A stretch of 64,000 bases of DNA, taken from positions 35,228 through 99,227 of the forward strand of contig NZ_LFRI01000103.1 of the NCBI RefSeq assembly GCF_001447195.1, read 5' to 3'. A program made the position numbers and the translations under genes. The notes beneath the pieces are model-generated. The model worked only from the letters and a program-made list of their open reading frames with translations, was not told where the DNA came from and did not search any database. This stretch comes from Aquabacterium parvum. Its GTDB lineage: Bacteria; Pseudomonadota; Gammaproteobacteria; Burkholderiales; Burkholderiaceae_C. Shown in pieces: positions 1 to 9,352 of the stretch (position 1 is the stretch's first letter; every line of letters starts with the position of its first letter).

Positions 1-2788
1 CGAAGACCAAAGCGCTGCTGCGTGCCGGAACCCTCATCGGGAACACCACCTTCGCGCCGGTTTCGTCCACCAGGTCGCAGCTGTTGAGTTGCAGCGCGAC
101 GCAGGGGTAGGTGAGGTCCTCGGGCGTCGGGTTGATGACGTGCGAAACCAGTTGCTTGGGCTGCTGGAACGCGATGGATGAAACGCGCTGCAGCGAAACG
201 TTGCGGAACAGGGTTTCTCCACCCACGGCGCTGCGCAGGTCGAGCACACCCGCATCGCTGCTGTTGGCCAGGAAAAACTGCTCGACGTTGGCCACTTCGC
301 CGTTGGCCAGCGGGGTGGCGGGAATCGACAGGCCATAGCTTTCCCAAGGAGAGACCGGGCGCCGCACGACCGCGCGCTTCATGCCCCCGTTGGCCCCACC
401 GATGGCCGTCATGCGCAGCACGTACAGGTTCTGGCCTGCCGTGCTGTTGAGCTGGAAGGTGTTGCTGGTCAGGTAGTCGGAGCTGTGGCCTGCGGCGTAT
501 CGGGCGCAGTTGCTGCCACATCCCGTGAACGTGCCCATCGAGAACGCGCCACCGGTGCCGGCCGAGTTGAAGTACGTCGTCCAGCCATCGGTCGTTGCGG
601 GGTTGAAGTTGCCGTTCTTGAGCACGTTGGCTTCGGTGGTGACCGAGTAATCCTTGAACGCCACGCGGCTGACGGCTGCGTCCGTGGGGGCATAGCCCGC
701 CCACTCGCTCTTCTTCAGCGTTTTGCTGGAGCTCCAGGTGGCCAGAGACCAGGTGGCCTCGCCGCCCTTTTGGGTGCTCAGGATGGTGTTGTTGCTGACC
801 GTGTTGTTCTGGGTGGTGACGAGGCTGACAGGCGACGCACTGTGGAACCAGTAGAACGCATGGATGGAGCCGGTTTCGGCAGGCACGCCGTTGACCATCG
901 CCGTCGTCTTGCCGGCCACCAGAGAGTTGTTCGTGAATTTGTTGCCCACCACGTAGTTCTGGTCGGAGCGGGTTTGCACCACGCGGACAGAGGAGAAGCT
1001 GACGTTGCGAACCTTGTTGCCGTTCAGGATGTTGAAGGACGCGTTGTGCATGCCCAGGCCCACCTCGGTGTCCGAGATGGTGTTGCCCTGCAGCGTCACG
1101 CCCGAGGTCAGTTCATCCAGGTAGATGCCCACGGCAAGGTTCGCGCACGAGAAACCGCAGCCTTCCATGTTGCTCTTGGCGCCCACGATGATGTTGTTGC
1201 GCACCATGCCGCGTGCCACGTAGGTGGTTTCGGGGGTTTTGGGTGCCGAGGCGGTGAACGTGTAGACGCCTGAGCAGTCCGTGAAGCGCAGGCAGTAGTA
1301 GAAGACGGAGTTGCCTTCGACCACGGTGCCCTCTCGGTTGCCGAAGCGGATGCCGATGTTCGCCGAGCGCTCGACCAGGTTGCTCGTCACGACCGAGCCG
1401 CTGCCCAGAACGGTGATGGCGGCGTCTGTGGTGTCGGCGCGGGCAAATCCGCCGGTGTCCGAGACGTGGTTGGATTGCACCTTGGCGTCAATGGATTCGC
1501 GCGTGACGATGCCGTTTTCGCCTGCACCAACCACTTTCGATCCGATGATGGACACGCGAGGCGATGACAGCACGGAGATGCCGATGTCGCGCGAGTGCAT
1601 GGAAATCACGTCCCGCACGCTGGCGTCGGGCGTTTCGATCAGAGACAGACCATTGCCGCTTTGTTGTTCGAAACGCAAGCGCTCGATGCGAACGTTCTTG
1701 AGCCACTTGACCGTCAGGCCGCTTTCACGCCAGGCCGCTTCGATGCCGCTGTGTGCGGCGGGCGAAGCGCTGTCCGTCGTCCAGGCCAGCAGTTCCTTGG
1801 TGTCTGCGTCGTAGAACCATTCGCCAGGGGTGTCGAGCATCCAGCGCTTGCCTTCCAGGATGAAGCCGGCGCCTTCGCGAACGGTGAAGGGCAACTGGCG
1901 GTCCAGGGTGATGACGCCAGTGCTGGAATCAAAGGCTTGGATCTTGGCGGTTTCAACCATCCATTGCGTCGTCTTGACGTGGACGGTCGCGCCGATCAGG
2001 TCACGCGAGGCCAGCGCGGCCAGGTCGGCGGGCTTGAGCTTGAAGCTCTGGCGGGACGCCAGGTTCACGGCCAGCGCGTATTCAGCACCCACGCCCTTGA
2101 AATTGGGGTAGCGGGCAGGAATTTGTGGTGCGCCGTCGATGAACAGGCGCGTCACGGCGGTGCTGGCTGCGCGGGTGTAGATGGGGCGGTCGTCGTCGGC
2201 GACGCGGCTCCAGCCTGTGGTGGGCACCCAGTCCGATGCGCGGATGACCGGGCGGATGTTGTTGGAGCAGTCACCGTAGGCGCCGATCAGGAAATCACCC
2301 GTGCGGCTGAAGGCGGAAGTGATCTCGAGGCTTTCGCGCCAGACGGAGCCGCACTTGAGCAGCAGTGCATCACCAGCCTGGAGCGGCGCAGAGGATGCTT
2401 TGGCGAGGGTGCGCCAAGGTGCGGCCAGGGTGCCAGGGTTCGAGTCGTTGCCGTTGTCGCGGTCCACGTAGTAGCCGGTGCCGGTGAAAACGGGCATGTA
2501 GCCCGAACTGTCAGCGGTCGGGGTCGTGGCGCGGCTGCGCTGGTCGGGCAAGAGCAAGGGGGCCGACACCCAGCCAGTTCCCCGGATCACCCAGGAAACC
2601 GGCGTGGCGGTGCTGCCGCCAGCCAGGGCTGATGCGGTCGCGGTCTCCGAGGCGTCGGTGGTGACAACCTTTTGCGTGGTTGCCTTGTCGTCTGGGGTGC
2701 TTTCGCCACCACCGCCGCCGCAAGCGCTCAGCGCAAACAGGGAGGAGACCAGGGACATCAGCAGGAGGGAGCGATTGATCGGCTTCAT
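1..2788 (-). CDS. large parallel beta-helix lipoprotein, C-terminus beyond window edge
   Basis: The reading frame is open from ATG at 2788 through the left edge, so at least 929 residues are present and the C-terminus is missing. The N-terminus is a clear lipoprotein signal: Lys/Arg start, hydrophobic stretch, lipobox LSAC with Cys about residue 23, then a Gly-rich linker GGGGGES. After about residue 75 there is a segment typical of right-handed beta-helix proteins (YYVDRDNGNDSNPGT, then APWRTLAKA). Many short Asn/Val-rich rungs follow (for example VVEGNSVFY, GVTLQGNTISD, NNTVSNNTI). A second, beta-rich domain starts near residue 690 and may bind carbohydrate. The family includes polysaccharide lyases, epimerases and adhesins. 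Next to an EPS locus, a surface or periplasmic polysaccharide-processing role is likely, but no catalytic residue can be assigned. Catalytic type: unknown. Confidence 0.85.
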   Translation of the reverse strand, partial: MKPINRSLLLMSLVSSLFALSACGGGGGESTPDDKATTQKVVTTDASETATASALAGGSTATPVSWVIRGTGWVSAPLLLPDQRSRATTPTADSSGYMPVFTGTGYYVDRDNGNDSNPGTLAAPWRTLAKASSAPLQAGDALLLKCGSVWRESLEITSAFSRTGDFLIGAYGDCSNNIRPVIRASDWVPTTGWSRVADDDRPIYTRAASTAVTRLFIDGAPQIPARYPNFKGVGAEYALAVNLASRQSFKLKPADLAALASRDLIGATVHVKTTQWMVETAKIQAFDSSTGVITLDRQLPFTVREGAGFILEGKRWMLDTPGEWFYDADTKELLAWTTDSASPAAHSGIEAAWRESGLTVKWLKNVRIERLRFEQQSGNGLSLIETPDASVRDVISMHSRDIGISVLSSPRVSIIGSKVVGAGENGIVTRESIDAKVQSNHVSDTGGFARADTTDAAITVLGSGSVVTSNLVERSANIGIRFGNREGTVVEGNSVFYYCLRFTDCSGVYTFTASAPKTPETTYVARGMVRNNIIVGAKSNMEGCGFSCANLAVGIYLDELTSGVTLQGNTISDTEVGLGMHNASFNILNGNKVRNVSFSSVRVVQTRSDQNYVVGNKFTNNSLVAGKTTAMVNGVPAETGSIHAFYWFHSASPVSLVTTQNNTVSNNTILSTQKGGEATWSLATWSSSKTLKKSEWAGYAPTDAAVSRVAFKDYSVTTEANVLKNGNFNPATTDGWTTYFNSAGTGGAFSMGTFTGCGSNCARYAAGHSSDYLTSNTFQLNSTAGQNLYVLRMTAIGGANGGMKRAVVRRPVSPWESYGLSIPATPLANGEVANVEQFFLANSSDAGVLDLRSAVGGETLFRNVSLQRVSSIAFQQPKQLVSHVINPTPEDLTYPCVALQLNSCDLVDETGAKVVFPMRVPARSSALVF

Positions 2789-3096
2789 GGGTACCTGATG
2801 GGTGACTGGGGCGCCGGGCGCCTTTCGAATGATTTGATTGTCCTTGATTCGCATCCTGGACAGCAGTTGGGCAAACGGATGAGGGGGTTTCTTCGTTGAA
2901 AACTCCCGTCCAGTCCCCCTGGGCAAGGGGGGGCGCAGCTTGCGTGGTTACCCTGTGTGCGTTGAATGAGAGCCGTGACGGAAATTCCGTCGAGATACAT
3001 GTGTTTCGTACTGTTTCTCGAGGCGGTCGCGCAAAATTGAAAACCCGCGCTGATATGCCGCTCAAACCCTTGAGACCGCAGCGTTGAGGCAATTCA
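2789..3096. other. intergenic region upstream of the beta-helix lipoprotein gene, with a 15-bp palindrome
   Basis: This 308-base gap lies between gmhB and the lipoprotein gene, both on the minus strand. It should hold the lipoprotein promoter. The only clear structure is an inverted repeat at 2977-2991, GACGGAA-A-TTCCGTC, which could be an operator half-site pair. No convincing -35/-10 pair or terminator was found by eye. Small ORFs across it overlap in several frames and look accidental. Confidence 0.4.
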
Positions 3097-3654
3097 TCAA
3101 GACAGCATTTCACCCGAGCACGCCAGCCACCCTGGCAAGTCGGCAAGGCTGTTGATTTTGGGGATGCCGGGGTCGAATTCGGGCCGTTGTGAGGTGGTCA
3201 CCCCGTTGCCTGTCAACACCAGCACCGGCTGGCACCCAGCGGCCTTGGCGGCTTGCATGTCGCTCCATGAGTCACCGACGAACACGGCTTGCTCCATGGG
3301 CACGCCCAGGTCCTGGCAAGCCGCGATGAGCATGCCCGGTTGTGGCTTGCGGCAAGCACATCGCTCGTCCGGGTGGTGCCGACAATCGTAGATGCGTGGG
3401 GCAGGTGCGCCCGTCGCCTGAACCAGTTCGCGCAAGCGCGCGTGCATGGCATCGAGCTCATGCTCCGGCACGAACCCTTTGGGCACGCCGGCCTGGTTGG
3501 TGGCGATGGCCACAGGGTAGCCCTCACGCGAGAGGCGAGCGATGGCTTCGATGGATCCGTCGATGGGTGTCCATTGCTCCAACGACCGGATGTAATTCGG
3601 GCTGTCGTGGTTGATGACGCCGTCACGGTCCAGGATGACGAGTGAGAACTTCAT
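3097..3654 (-). CDS. gmhB: D-glycero-D-manno-heptose 1,7-bisphosphate 7-phosphatase (GmhB-type HAD hydrolase)
   Basis: The 185-residue protein is a HAD-IIIA phosphatase removing the 7-phosphate of D-glycero-D-manno-heptose 1,7-bisphosphate. Visible motifs: HAD motif I LDRDGVIN with Asp9 and Asp11, motif II ATNQAG around residue 51, a zinc loop with Cys91, His93, Cys99 and Cys101 (CRHHPDERCACRKPQPG), and motif IV VGDSWSDM with Asp128 and Asp132. The zinc loop is diagnostic for GmhB rather than histidinol phosphatase. Its ATG overlaps the hddC stop (ATGA), so the two are probably translationally coupled. It is the last gene of the heptose set hddA-gmhA-hddC-gmhB. It acts in the cytoplasm. Family assignment is firm; anomer preference (alpha for the GDP pathway) is inferred from the neighbours. 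Confidence 0.93.
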   Translation of the reverse strand: MKFSLVILDRDGVINHDSPNYIRSLEQWTPIDGSIEAIARLSREGYPVAIATNQAGVPKGFVPEHELDAMHARLRELVQATGAPAPRIYDCRHHPDERCACRKPQPGMLIAACQDLGVPMEQAVFVGDSWSDMQAAKAAGCQPVLVLTGNGVTTSQRPEFDPGIPKINSLADLPGWLACSGEMLS

Positions 3655-4376
3655 GGGGTCGGCACTTGTGCGGGCAGCTCGATTTGGGCTCGTCGGTAGT
3701 CATCCGGCACCCCGATGTCGATGAAGTAGCCATCCGAGCGGTGGGCGAAAGGTCGCAGATCAGGCAGGTGCTTGGCCACGAAATCCGTCTCGAATGAGAA
3801 CGCCTCCGGCAGGTCAAAGGACGAGAACAGGTCCCGACGCAGCGCGTACACGCCGGCGTTGATCAAACCTGGCCCCGATCCACTCTTCTCGCCAAACACC
3901 ACGATGCGCTGGTCCTGCACGACGCAGCGCCCGTAACGGGCGGCATCGTCCACCCACCGGGTGACCATGGCCACGGGCGCACCGGCTTGTTCAGCCTGGC
4001 TCAGGAACTCGCCGTAGGGCATGTCCAGCCAGGTGTCGCCGTTGATGACGAGCACCCATTCGGTCCGGGCCGCAGACAGCGCCTTGCGGATGCCACCGCC
4101 TGTTCCCAGGGGGGTGTCTTCTCGCACGCAGGTGATGTCCAGGCCAGCGAAGCCAGCGCCGTACCGCTCTTCGATCAGGTGCGCCATGTGCCCCACGGAC
4201 AGGATCACGCGGGATGCCCCTTGCAGCGCCAGGCGTTGCAGCAGGTGGTCGAGGAAGGGGCGCCCCGCAACGGGCGCCATGGGCTTGGGAACGTCGGCTA
4301 CCACTTCGCGCAGGCGGGTGCCAAAGCCCCCGGCCAGCACGATGACGTCGTGGGCCAATGCCTGCGACATGGTCAT
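3651..4376 (-). CDS. hddC: D-glycero-alpha-D-manno-heptose 1-phosphate guanylyltransferase (HddC-like nucleotidyltransferase)
   Basis: This 241-residue sugar-1-phosphate nucleotidyltransferase would make GDP-D-glycero-alpha-D-manno-heptose. The signature is LAGGFGTRLREVV near residue 14 followed by Lys31 in VPKPMAPV. Further on are the metal/substrate motif INGDTWLD and the product-site segment GLINAGVYAL. The start at 4376 (ATG in MTMSQ) overlaps the gmhA stop in a TGATG; a second ATG lies six bases in. A much longer open frame extends upstream but is antisense-free shadow within gmhA and has no homology-like character. HddC rather than RmlA/GalF is chosen because it sits between gmhA and gmhB. 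Nucleotide specificity (GTP) is inferred. Confidence 0.87.
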   Translation of the reverse strand: MTMSQALAHDVIVLAGGFGTRLREVVADVPKPMAPVAGRPFLDHLLQRLALQGASRVILSVGHMAHLIEERYGAGFAGLDITCVREDTPLGTGGGIRKALSAARTEWVLVINGDTWLDMPYGEFLSQAEQAGAPVAMVTRWVDDAARYGRCVVQDQRIVVFGEKSGSGPGLINAGVYALRRDLFSSFDLPEAFSFETDFVAKHLPDLRPFAHRSDGYFIDIGVPDDYRRAQIELPAQVPTP

Positions 4377-4972
4377 CACTCGGCCTTCGGGTGGACGATC
4401 GCTTCGACCAGGCCGCACAGGACGTGTCCAAGCAGGATGTGGGATTCCTGGATGCGTGGCGTGGAGGTGGAGGGCACACGCAGGCAGATGTCGACCGCGT
4501 CGCGCATCTTGCCGCCGGTGGCACCTGTCAGCGCCACGGTGCGGATGCCCATGCGGCGAGCCTCTTCGAAGGCCAGCAGCACATTGGGCGAATTGCCCGA
4601 GGTGGACATCCCCACGAGGACGTCGCCGGGCCGACCGCAGGCCTGAACCTGGCGGGAGAACAGGTGCTGGTAGCCGTAGTCGTTGCCGATGGCCGTCAGG
4701 ATGGAGGTGTCCACCGTCAGGGCGAAAGCGCCGATGCCGGGGCGGTCGTAGTTGAAGCGGCTGACGAACTCGCCCGCCATGTGCTGGGCGTCGGCTGCGC
4801 TGCCGCCGTTGCCCATGAACATGACCTTGTTGCCCGCCTGGCATGCCTCGGCGCACCACACGGATGCTTGCTGGAGCAGCTCGATGAGCTGCTCATCGCG
4901 CACCACGGCTTGTTTGACTTCCAGCGATTCTTGCAGCCACGACTGCACCAAATTCTTCAACCCAGCGTCCAC
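4376..4972 (-). CDS. gmhA: sedoheptulose 7-phosphate isomerase
   Basis: The 198-residue SIS-domain protein converts sedoheptulose 7-phosphate to D-glycero-D-manno-heptose 7-phosphate, the entry step to heptose nucleotides. The phosphate-binding motif [11 protein letters not shown] spans residues 54-64. The second SIS motif STSGNSPN follows at about 122, and an ESHILLGH helix near the C-terminus carries the conserved Glu/His. Length fits the family (190-200). The best start is GTG at 4972, which overlaps the end of hddA by 16 bases; no ATG fits as well. It is coupled to hddC by a TGATG overlap. Many bacteria also keep a separate LPS gmhA, so this copy is probably dedicated to the EPS. Confidence 0.94.
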   Translation of the reverse strand: MDAGLKNLVQSWLQESLEVKQAVVRDEQLIELLQQASVWCAEACQAGNKVMFMGNGGSAADAQHMAGEFVSRFNYDRPGIGAFALTVDTSILTAIGNDYGYQHLFSRQVQACGRPGDVLVGMSTSGNSPNVLLAFEEARRMGIRTVALTGATGGKMRDAVDICLRVPSTSTPRIQESHILLGHVLCGLVEAIVHPKAE

Positions 4973-5991
4973 GATTGAGCCCCCACAGGAGTGAAATGAA
5001 AGTTCATGACCTGACCCTCGAACTGGGCCAGGCGTTGGATCAGTTGCATGCGGTGTTCAGGCGGCACGAAGAACATCATGAAACCACCACCGCCTGCGCC
5101 GGAGATCTTGCCCGACAGGGCGCCAGCAGCGAGGGCCGCGTCGTACACGCCATCGATCATCGCGTTGCTGATGCCTTGGGCCATCTGCTTTTTGGCCACC
5201 CACGAGCGGCCCAGGATTTGGGCGTAACCACTCAGGTCCCCGCGCAGGATGGCTTCCTTCATGGACACCGCGTCATGCTTGAGCGCGTGCATGGCTTCGA
5301 TCGAACGCACGTCCGCGCGCTCCGTGTTGTCGATCTGCTTTTGAATGATGGCGGCCGATTCGCGAGACTGCCCCGTGTAGTACAGGACGGTGGAAGCTTC
5401 GAGCTCGTTGACCACCCATTCCTTGATGCGCAGCGGGTTCACCAGCACGCGGCCTTCGGCGCCGAATTCGATGAAGTTGAAGCCACCGAACGCCGCAGCG
5501 TACTGGTCCTGCTTGCCGCCAGACATCTTCAGGTCTTCGCGTTCGATCTCGAAAGCCAGCCGAGCGAGTTCGTACTCACCCAGGCCCAGGTTGAGCCATT
5601 CGGCATAAGCCTGCAAGATGGCCACCACCATGGTCGAAGAGGTGCCCAGGCCTGAGCCAGCAGGGGCGTCGGCGAAGGTGGTCAGGGTGCAGGACAAAGG
5701 CTTGCCGCCGTTGAACTGCCGAACCACCCTGCGATGGATGCCGCGGTGCAGGCGCAACGGGTCGGCGTCGGGCATGTCGGTCTCGGCGTCCAGCAAGACC
5801 TCTTCCAGGCGATCGGTGGCCCGAAAGCACACCTGTCCATCGTCGCGGGGTTCGATGATGGCTTGTGCGTAGAGGTCGATGGTGGCGTTGAGCACGCAGC
5901 CACCATGCACGTCGCTGTAGGGGCTGACGTCGGTGCCGCCGCCCGCCAGGCCGAGGCGCAAAGGTGCGCGAGCACGGAATACTTTGGGCAT
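4957..5991 (-). CDS. hddA: D-glycero-alpha-D-manno-heptose 7-phosphate kinase (GHMP family)
   Basis: The 344-residue GHMP kinase would phosphorylate heptose 7-phosphate at C1. Motif 1 is [19 protein letters not shown] at residues 6-25. The ATP loop is [13 protein letters not shown], and the C-terminal glycine motif is [14 protein letters not shown]. The AGGGTD plus SGLGTSST combination is typical of HddA/fucokinase-like GHMP kinases. ATG at 5991 is preferred: it has an AGGAAAA element upstream and gives the conserved [10 protein letters not shown] start, whereas the open frame upstream is low-complexity shadow. It begins the heptose sub-block and overlaps gmhA. The next gene upstream ends 13 bases away, so it is likely part of the same transcript. 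Confidence 0.92.
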   Translation of the reverse strand: MPKVFRARAPLRLGLAGGGTDVSPYSDVHGGCVLNATIDLYAQAIIEPRDDGQVCFRATDRLEEVLLDAETDMPDADPLRLHRGIHRRVVRQFNGGKPLSCTLTTFADAPAGSGLGTSSTMVVAILQAYAEWLNLGLGEYELARLAFEIEREDLKMSGGKQDQYAAAFGGFNFIEFGAEGRVLVNPLRIKEWVVNELEASTVLYYTGQSRESAAIIQKQIDNTERADVRSIEAMHALKHDAVSMKEAILRGDLSGYAQILGRSWVAKKQMAQGISNAMIDGVYDAALAAGALSGKISGAGGGGFMMFFVPPEHRMQLIQRLAQFEGQVMNFHFTPVGAQSWTLG

Positions 5992-6004
5992 GCTGTTTTT
6001 CCTG

Positions 6005-8125
6005 TCAGTGATGTGTGGATGGGGCGGCTTCCACGTCGGGTTTGCCGTCCGATGGCTGCGTTGTGGAGCTGGCCTGAATCGTTTGTTCGAAGCCGGGGTA
6101 GAGCACTTCGTTGGCGTGACCGCTGAGGTGGTCGCCATCAAAGAACAAGGGGCGCCCATTGACCTGAACTTCGCAGGTGGTTGCAGGGCAAAGTGTGGGC
6201 AGGGGATCCCAGACGCGCACGCGCCCTGGTGCGCTCGTGCGCGCCAGCTCGTCCAGGGCCTGCATGACGGGCGATCTCAGGCGCTCCATGAAGGCGCGAT
6301 CTGTGGTCATGCCTTGTGCGCAAATCGGATTGTGCTTGTTGAACCAGTCCGAGCAACGGAATGGCGGCGATGGGAACAAAGGTGTCGGGGCGGCGAAGAC
6401 CACGTTGGCGCCCTTGGCCAGGATCTTCCGGATGGCCGTTTGGGCTTCATCCAGGGCGATGCGACGCTCGCTCGAGGCCTGTGGCCCGGAGATGAACGCT
6501 TCGATTTCGGCGGCCGGCTTGAGCCCGTTCTGATCACCCAGCTTGATGAGCCGCAATGAAGGCAGGAACACCAGGTCTCCCGGTTTCATTTCCTGGAGGG
6601 CTTCGTCCATGGCGAGCGCCTGAAATTCACGGCAGGCCTGGTTGAAGCTGCTTTGGGCCTTGATCAGGCTCAGCGTCGGGCACCCTTGGTAGAAGTACAG
6701 GGTGACCTGGATGCCGTGCTCCTTGGCCAGCCGGCTCAACATGGTTTCGTAGACGCGGGCATGGGAGTCCCCCAGCACAAACAGGCGCTGGCCGTTGTGC
6801 TGTGACGGGCAACCTTGCGCAAGAAAGTCTGTGCGCGAGCCGCTGAGTTTGCCGATGGAAGACCTGCTGACCCGGCAACCAGACACGTCATCGTTGTTGG
6901 CGTACCAGGCATCGGGGTACCAGTCTTTGGCGTCTCGCGTGACGCTGAGCGAGAGCAGCGGGTCCTGGATTTTGTAGACGCCTTTGGCGAACACGATGCC
7001 CAGCAGCACGACGATCAGACCCGCCACGATGATCTGGTACCTGGGCAGGCCAGGCAGGGCGGGGTGACGGCGCAGGGGGTTCTCGACGAATCGATAGGAC
7101 AGCCAGCTCAGGCCGACGGTGGCACTCAACGCCAGGGCGCGTTGCACCGGTGTTTCCAGCCCGACGGTCCAGCGGAAGGCCACGTAGACAGGCCAATGCC
7201 ACAGGTAGAGCGAGTACGAGAGCTTGCCAACGGTGACGAAGGCGCCGTGGCGAAGGATGTCCATCCAGGTCTGCGCCTTGCTCGCTGGCGAGACGATGGC
7301 ATCGATGAGGAGCGCGGTGCCCCCGACCGTGAGCATGGCCCATGGGAAAGGGAAGTGGGCCTTGTCCGAGAGGACCAGACCCAGGGCCAGCAACAGCAAG
7401 GCCACGGTGGCCTGGAGCGCTGACCAACGAGGGTGGTTGCACAGGTGCAGCCCGTGTCGGTGTGCCTGGAACAGCAGGACACCGCAACCCAGCTCCCACC
7501 AGCGGCTGGCGATCGAGTAGTAGGCCTGTGCGGCACCGCTGCCGCTCACCCAGGCCGAGTAGGCCAGCGACAGCAGCGACATCGCCAGCACACAAAAAAC
7601 CAGCGCCCTCTGACGGGTCTCGGGGCGTTGCAGGCGCAGGAAGACGCAGTACAGCGCCGGCAAGATCAGGTAGAACTGTTCTTCGACACCCAGCGACCAG
7701 GTGTGCGCCGCCGGGTTGAACTCGATGCGCTGTGAGAAGTACTCATCGCCCGACAGCATCAGCGCGTAGTTGCTCAGGCCCGCAAAGGCCCAGGTCAACG
7801 TGGATTGATTGCTGTTGCTGAGCCAGCTTTTGGGGATGATCATCCCGGCCATCAGCGCGGTGACGCCCAAACACACCACGAGGGCGGGCAGGATCCGGAT
7901 GATGCGTCGCGCGTAGAAGGTCGACAGGAACCTCGATGGCTTGAGCGACTCGAGATCGGTCATGGACGCGCTGACCACGTACCCGGAGATCACGAAGAAG
8001 ACATCCACGCCTGAGAACCCACCAGGCAACCAGCTGGGGTCCATGTGAAAGGCGAGGACGGCGACGACTGCCAGCGCCCTGAGCGCGTCAATCTGCGGGA
8101 TGTGTGGTCGCTTCAGCTCGGACAT
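6005..8125 (-). CDS. acyltransferase 3 fused to SGNH domain (OafA-like O-acetyltransferase)
   Basis: The 706-residue membrane protein has an N-terminal acyltransferase-3 domain. Hallmarks are [19 protein letters not shown] near residue 10, [14 protein letters not shown], and [15 protein letters not shown]. About ten transmembrane segments reach residue 390. A periplasmic SGNH hydrolase-like domain follows: GDSHARVYE with Asp-Ser-His at about 453-455 and [11 protein letters not shown] near 664 carrying the catalytic Asp/His pair. Such fusions move an acetyl (or other acyl) group across the membrane onto surface polysaccharide. It lies between the heptose genes and a GT4 gene, so it probably O-acetylates the EPS repeat unit. 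Acceptor sugar: unknown. Confidence 0.9.
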   Translation of the reverse strand: MSELKRPHIPQIDALRALAVVAVLAFHMDPSWLPGGFSGVDVFFVISGYVVSASMTDLESLKPSRFLSTFYARRIIRILPALVVCLGVTALMAGMIIPKSWLSNSNQSTLTWAFAGLSNYALMLSGDEYFSQRIEFNPAAHTWSLGVEEQFYLILPALYCVFLRLQRPETRQRALVFCVLAMSLLSLAYSAWVSGSGAAQAYYSIASRWWELGCGVLLFQAHRHGLHLCNHPRWSALQATVALLLLALGLVLSDKAHFPFPWAMLTVGGTALLIDAIVSPASKAQTWMDILRHGAFVTVGKLSYSLYLWHWPVYVAFRWTVGLETPVQRALALSATVGLSWLSYRFVENPLRRHPALPGLPRYQIIVAGLIVVLLGIVFAKGVYKIQDPLLSLSVTRDAKDWYPDAWYANNDDVSGCRVSRSSIGKLSGSRTDFLAQGCPSQHNGQRLFVLGDSHARVYETMLSRLAKEHGIQVTLYFYQGCPTLSLIKAQSSFNQACREFQALAMDEALQEMKPGDLVFLPSLRLIKLGDQNGLKPAAEIEAFISGPQASSERRIALDEAQTAIRKILAKGANVVFAAPTPLFPSPPFRCSDWFNKHNPICAQGMTTDRAFMERLRSPVMQALDELARTSAPGRVRVWDPLPTLCPATTCEVQVNGRPLFFDGDHLSGHANEVLYPGFEQTIQASSTTQPSDGKPDVEAAPSTHH

Positions 8126-8191
8126 GGACAGGCGTGATGGGCGGGTGAATGGGTGGCAAAACGTGAGGTGGCAGCGCGGGCTGCAAAGGTG

Positions 8192-9346
8192 TCAGCGCCG
8201 ATGTCGAGCAACGATGTCCATGACACCACGGGCCATGGCCTCGACGGTGAAATGTTCGAGAAAGGTCGCGTGAGCCTTTTTCCCCATCTCTGCGCTGGCG
8301 TGCGCTGGCATCTCCAGCCAGCGTTTGAGCGTGCCGGTTGTGCCTGCCAGCGTGTCATCGCCCACGATGCCGCCGCCGCCCGCTTCGATTTCCCGCCAGA
8401 TGTTGACCTTGTTGGAGATCAGCACAGGTTTGCCGCAACCCATGGCCTCGGCCACGGCGATGCCGAAATTCTCCTGATGCGAGGGCAGGGCGAAAGCGTC
8501 TGCTGCGTGGAATGCCCCCCACTTGTCGTCGCCCGAGAGCATGCCGAGCCACTGCACGCGCTCGGCCATGCCGCTGTCCTGGGCCATCTTGAGCAAAGGC
8601 TGGCACAGGCCCTCGTCGTCAGGACCGACCAGGACCAGGTCGACATCGGGGTGCTGCCGCGCCAGCCCAAGGAAGGCCTCCACGAGCAGGTCGGGGCCCT
8701 TTTTCTCGTGCATGCGCCCCAGGAACAGCACGATGCGCCGGTCTCTGTATTGCGGAAAGCGTGTCAGGAAGCGCTCGCGCAATGCCTCGCCGTCCTGAGG
8801 GGGCAGGCGGGTGCCGAAGGCGCTGACTTCCTGCGTGCAGCGGTACAACCAGAACGATTCATGCGAGAGGATGCGTTCTTCTTCACACGTGAAGATCACG
8901 GCAGCGGCGTCGCGCAGGACCCGGTACTCCGCCCAGGGCCAGTACAGCCATTTCTTGAGGTGCTTGAGCGGGTAGTGCCGCTTGAACCACGGGTCCAGCA
9001 TGCCGTGGCTGAAGACGAAGTAGGGTGTCTTCGATCCGCGCAGGGCACGCCAGGTGCCAAAGCCGTTGTACTGCCACAGCCCGTCGACGATCACTGCGTC
9101 GTAGTGGGGGGCGTGCTCGCGCAGCCAAGGCACGAGCCTGGGCGAGTAGCGGTAGTGTCCTTTGGCGGGGCCCAGTGCATGCACGGGCAGGGGAAACGAC
9201 GCCAGCCAATCGGAGCCTGCCTCGTCCAGGCACGCGACCTCGACGGTGTGACCCCAGGACCTGAGCATGGCCCCCATTTGTCTGACCCCTTCCACCGGCC
9301 CGCCGGTGCGGGGGTCGACGGACGGCAGGACATGCAGCAATTTCAT
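8192..9346 (-). CDS. glycosyltransferase family 4
   Basis: The 384-residue GT-B glycosyltransferase has an N-terminal acceptor domain opening with LLHVLPSVDPRTGGPVEGV. The C-terminal donor domain contains IVLFLGRMHEKKGPDLLVEA, followed by the EX7E-type motif PSHQENFGIAVAEAMGCG. These are standard retaining GT4 features. It is probably cytoplasmic or membrane-peripheral and adds one sugar to the lipid-linked repeat unit. It starts six bases after the stop position of the neighbouring acetyltransferase gene and shares its strand. Donor and acceptor cannot be read from the sequence; a GDP-linked sugar is plausible given the pathways in the cluster. Confidence 0.9.
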   Translation of the reverse strand: MKLLHVLPSVDPRTGGPVEGVRQMGAMLRSWGHTVEVACLDEAGSDWLASFPLPVHALGPAKGHYRYSPRLVPWLREHAPHYDAVIVDGLWQYNGFGTWRALRGSKTPYFVFSHGMLDPWFKRHYPLKHLKKWLYWPWAEYRVLRDAAAVIFTCEEERILSHESFWLYRCTQEVSAFGTRLPPQDGEALRERFLTRFPQYRDRRIVLFLGRMHEKKGPDLLVEAFLGLARQHPDVDLVLVGPDDEGLCQPLLKMAQDSGMAERVQWLGMLSGDDKWGAFHAADAFALPSHQENFGIAVAEAMGCGKPVLISNKVNIWREIEAGGGGIVGDDTLAGTTGTLKRWLEMPAHASAEMGKKAHATFLEHFTVEAMARGVMDIVARHRR

Positions 9347-9352
9347 GTTGAC

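Noticed and set aside
485..2632. Two long plus-strand open frames of 262 and 345 codons opposite the lipoprotein gene
   Set aside because: They are antisense to an open minus-strand frame with a clear lipobox and beta-helix repeats; they are Arg/Ala/Gly-rich as expected for GC-rich shadow frames.
3651..4859. 402-codon version of the nucleotidyltransferase gene
   Set aside because: The extra 160 residues lie over gmhA in another frame; the family start and overlap with the gmhA stop support 4376.
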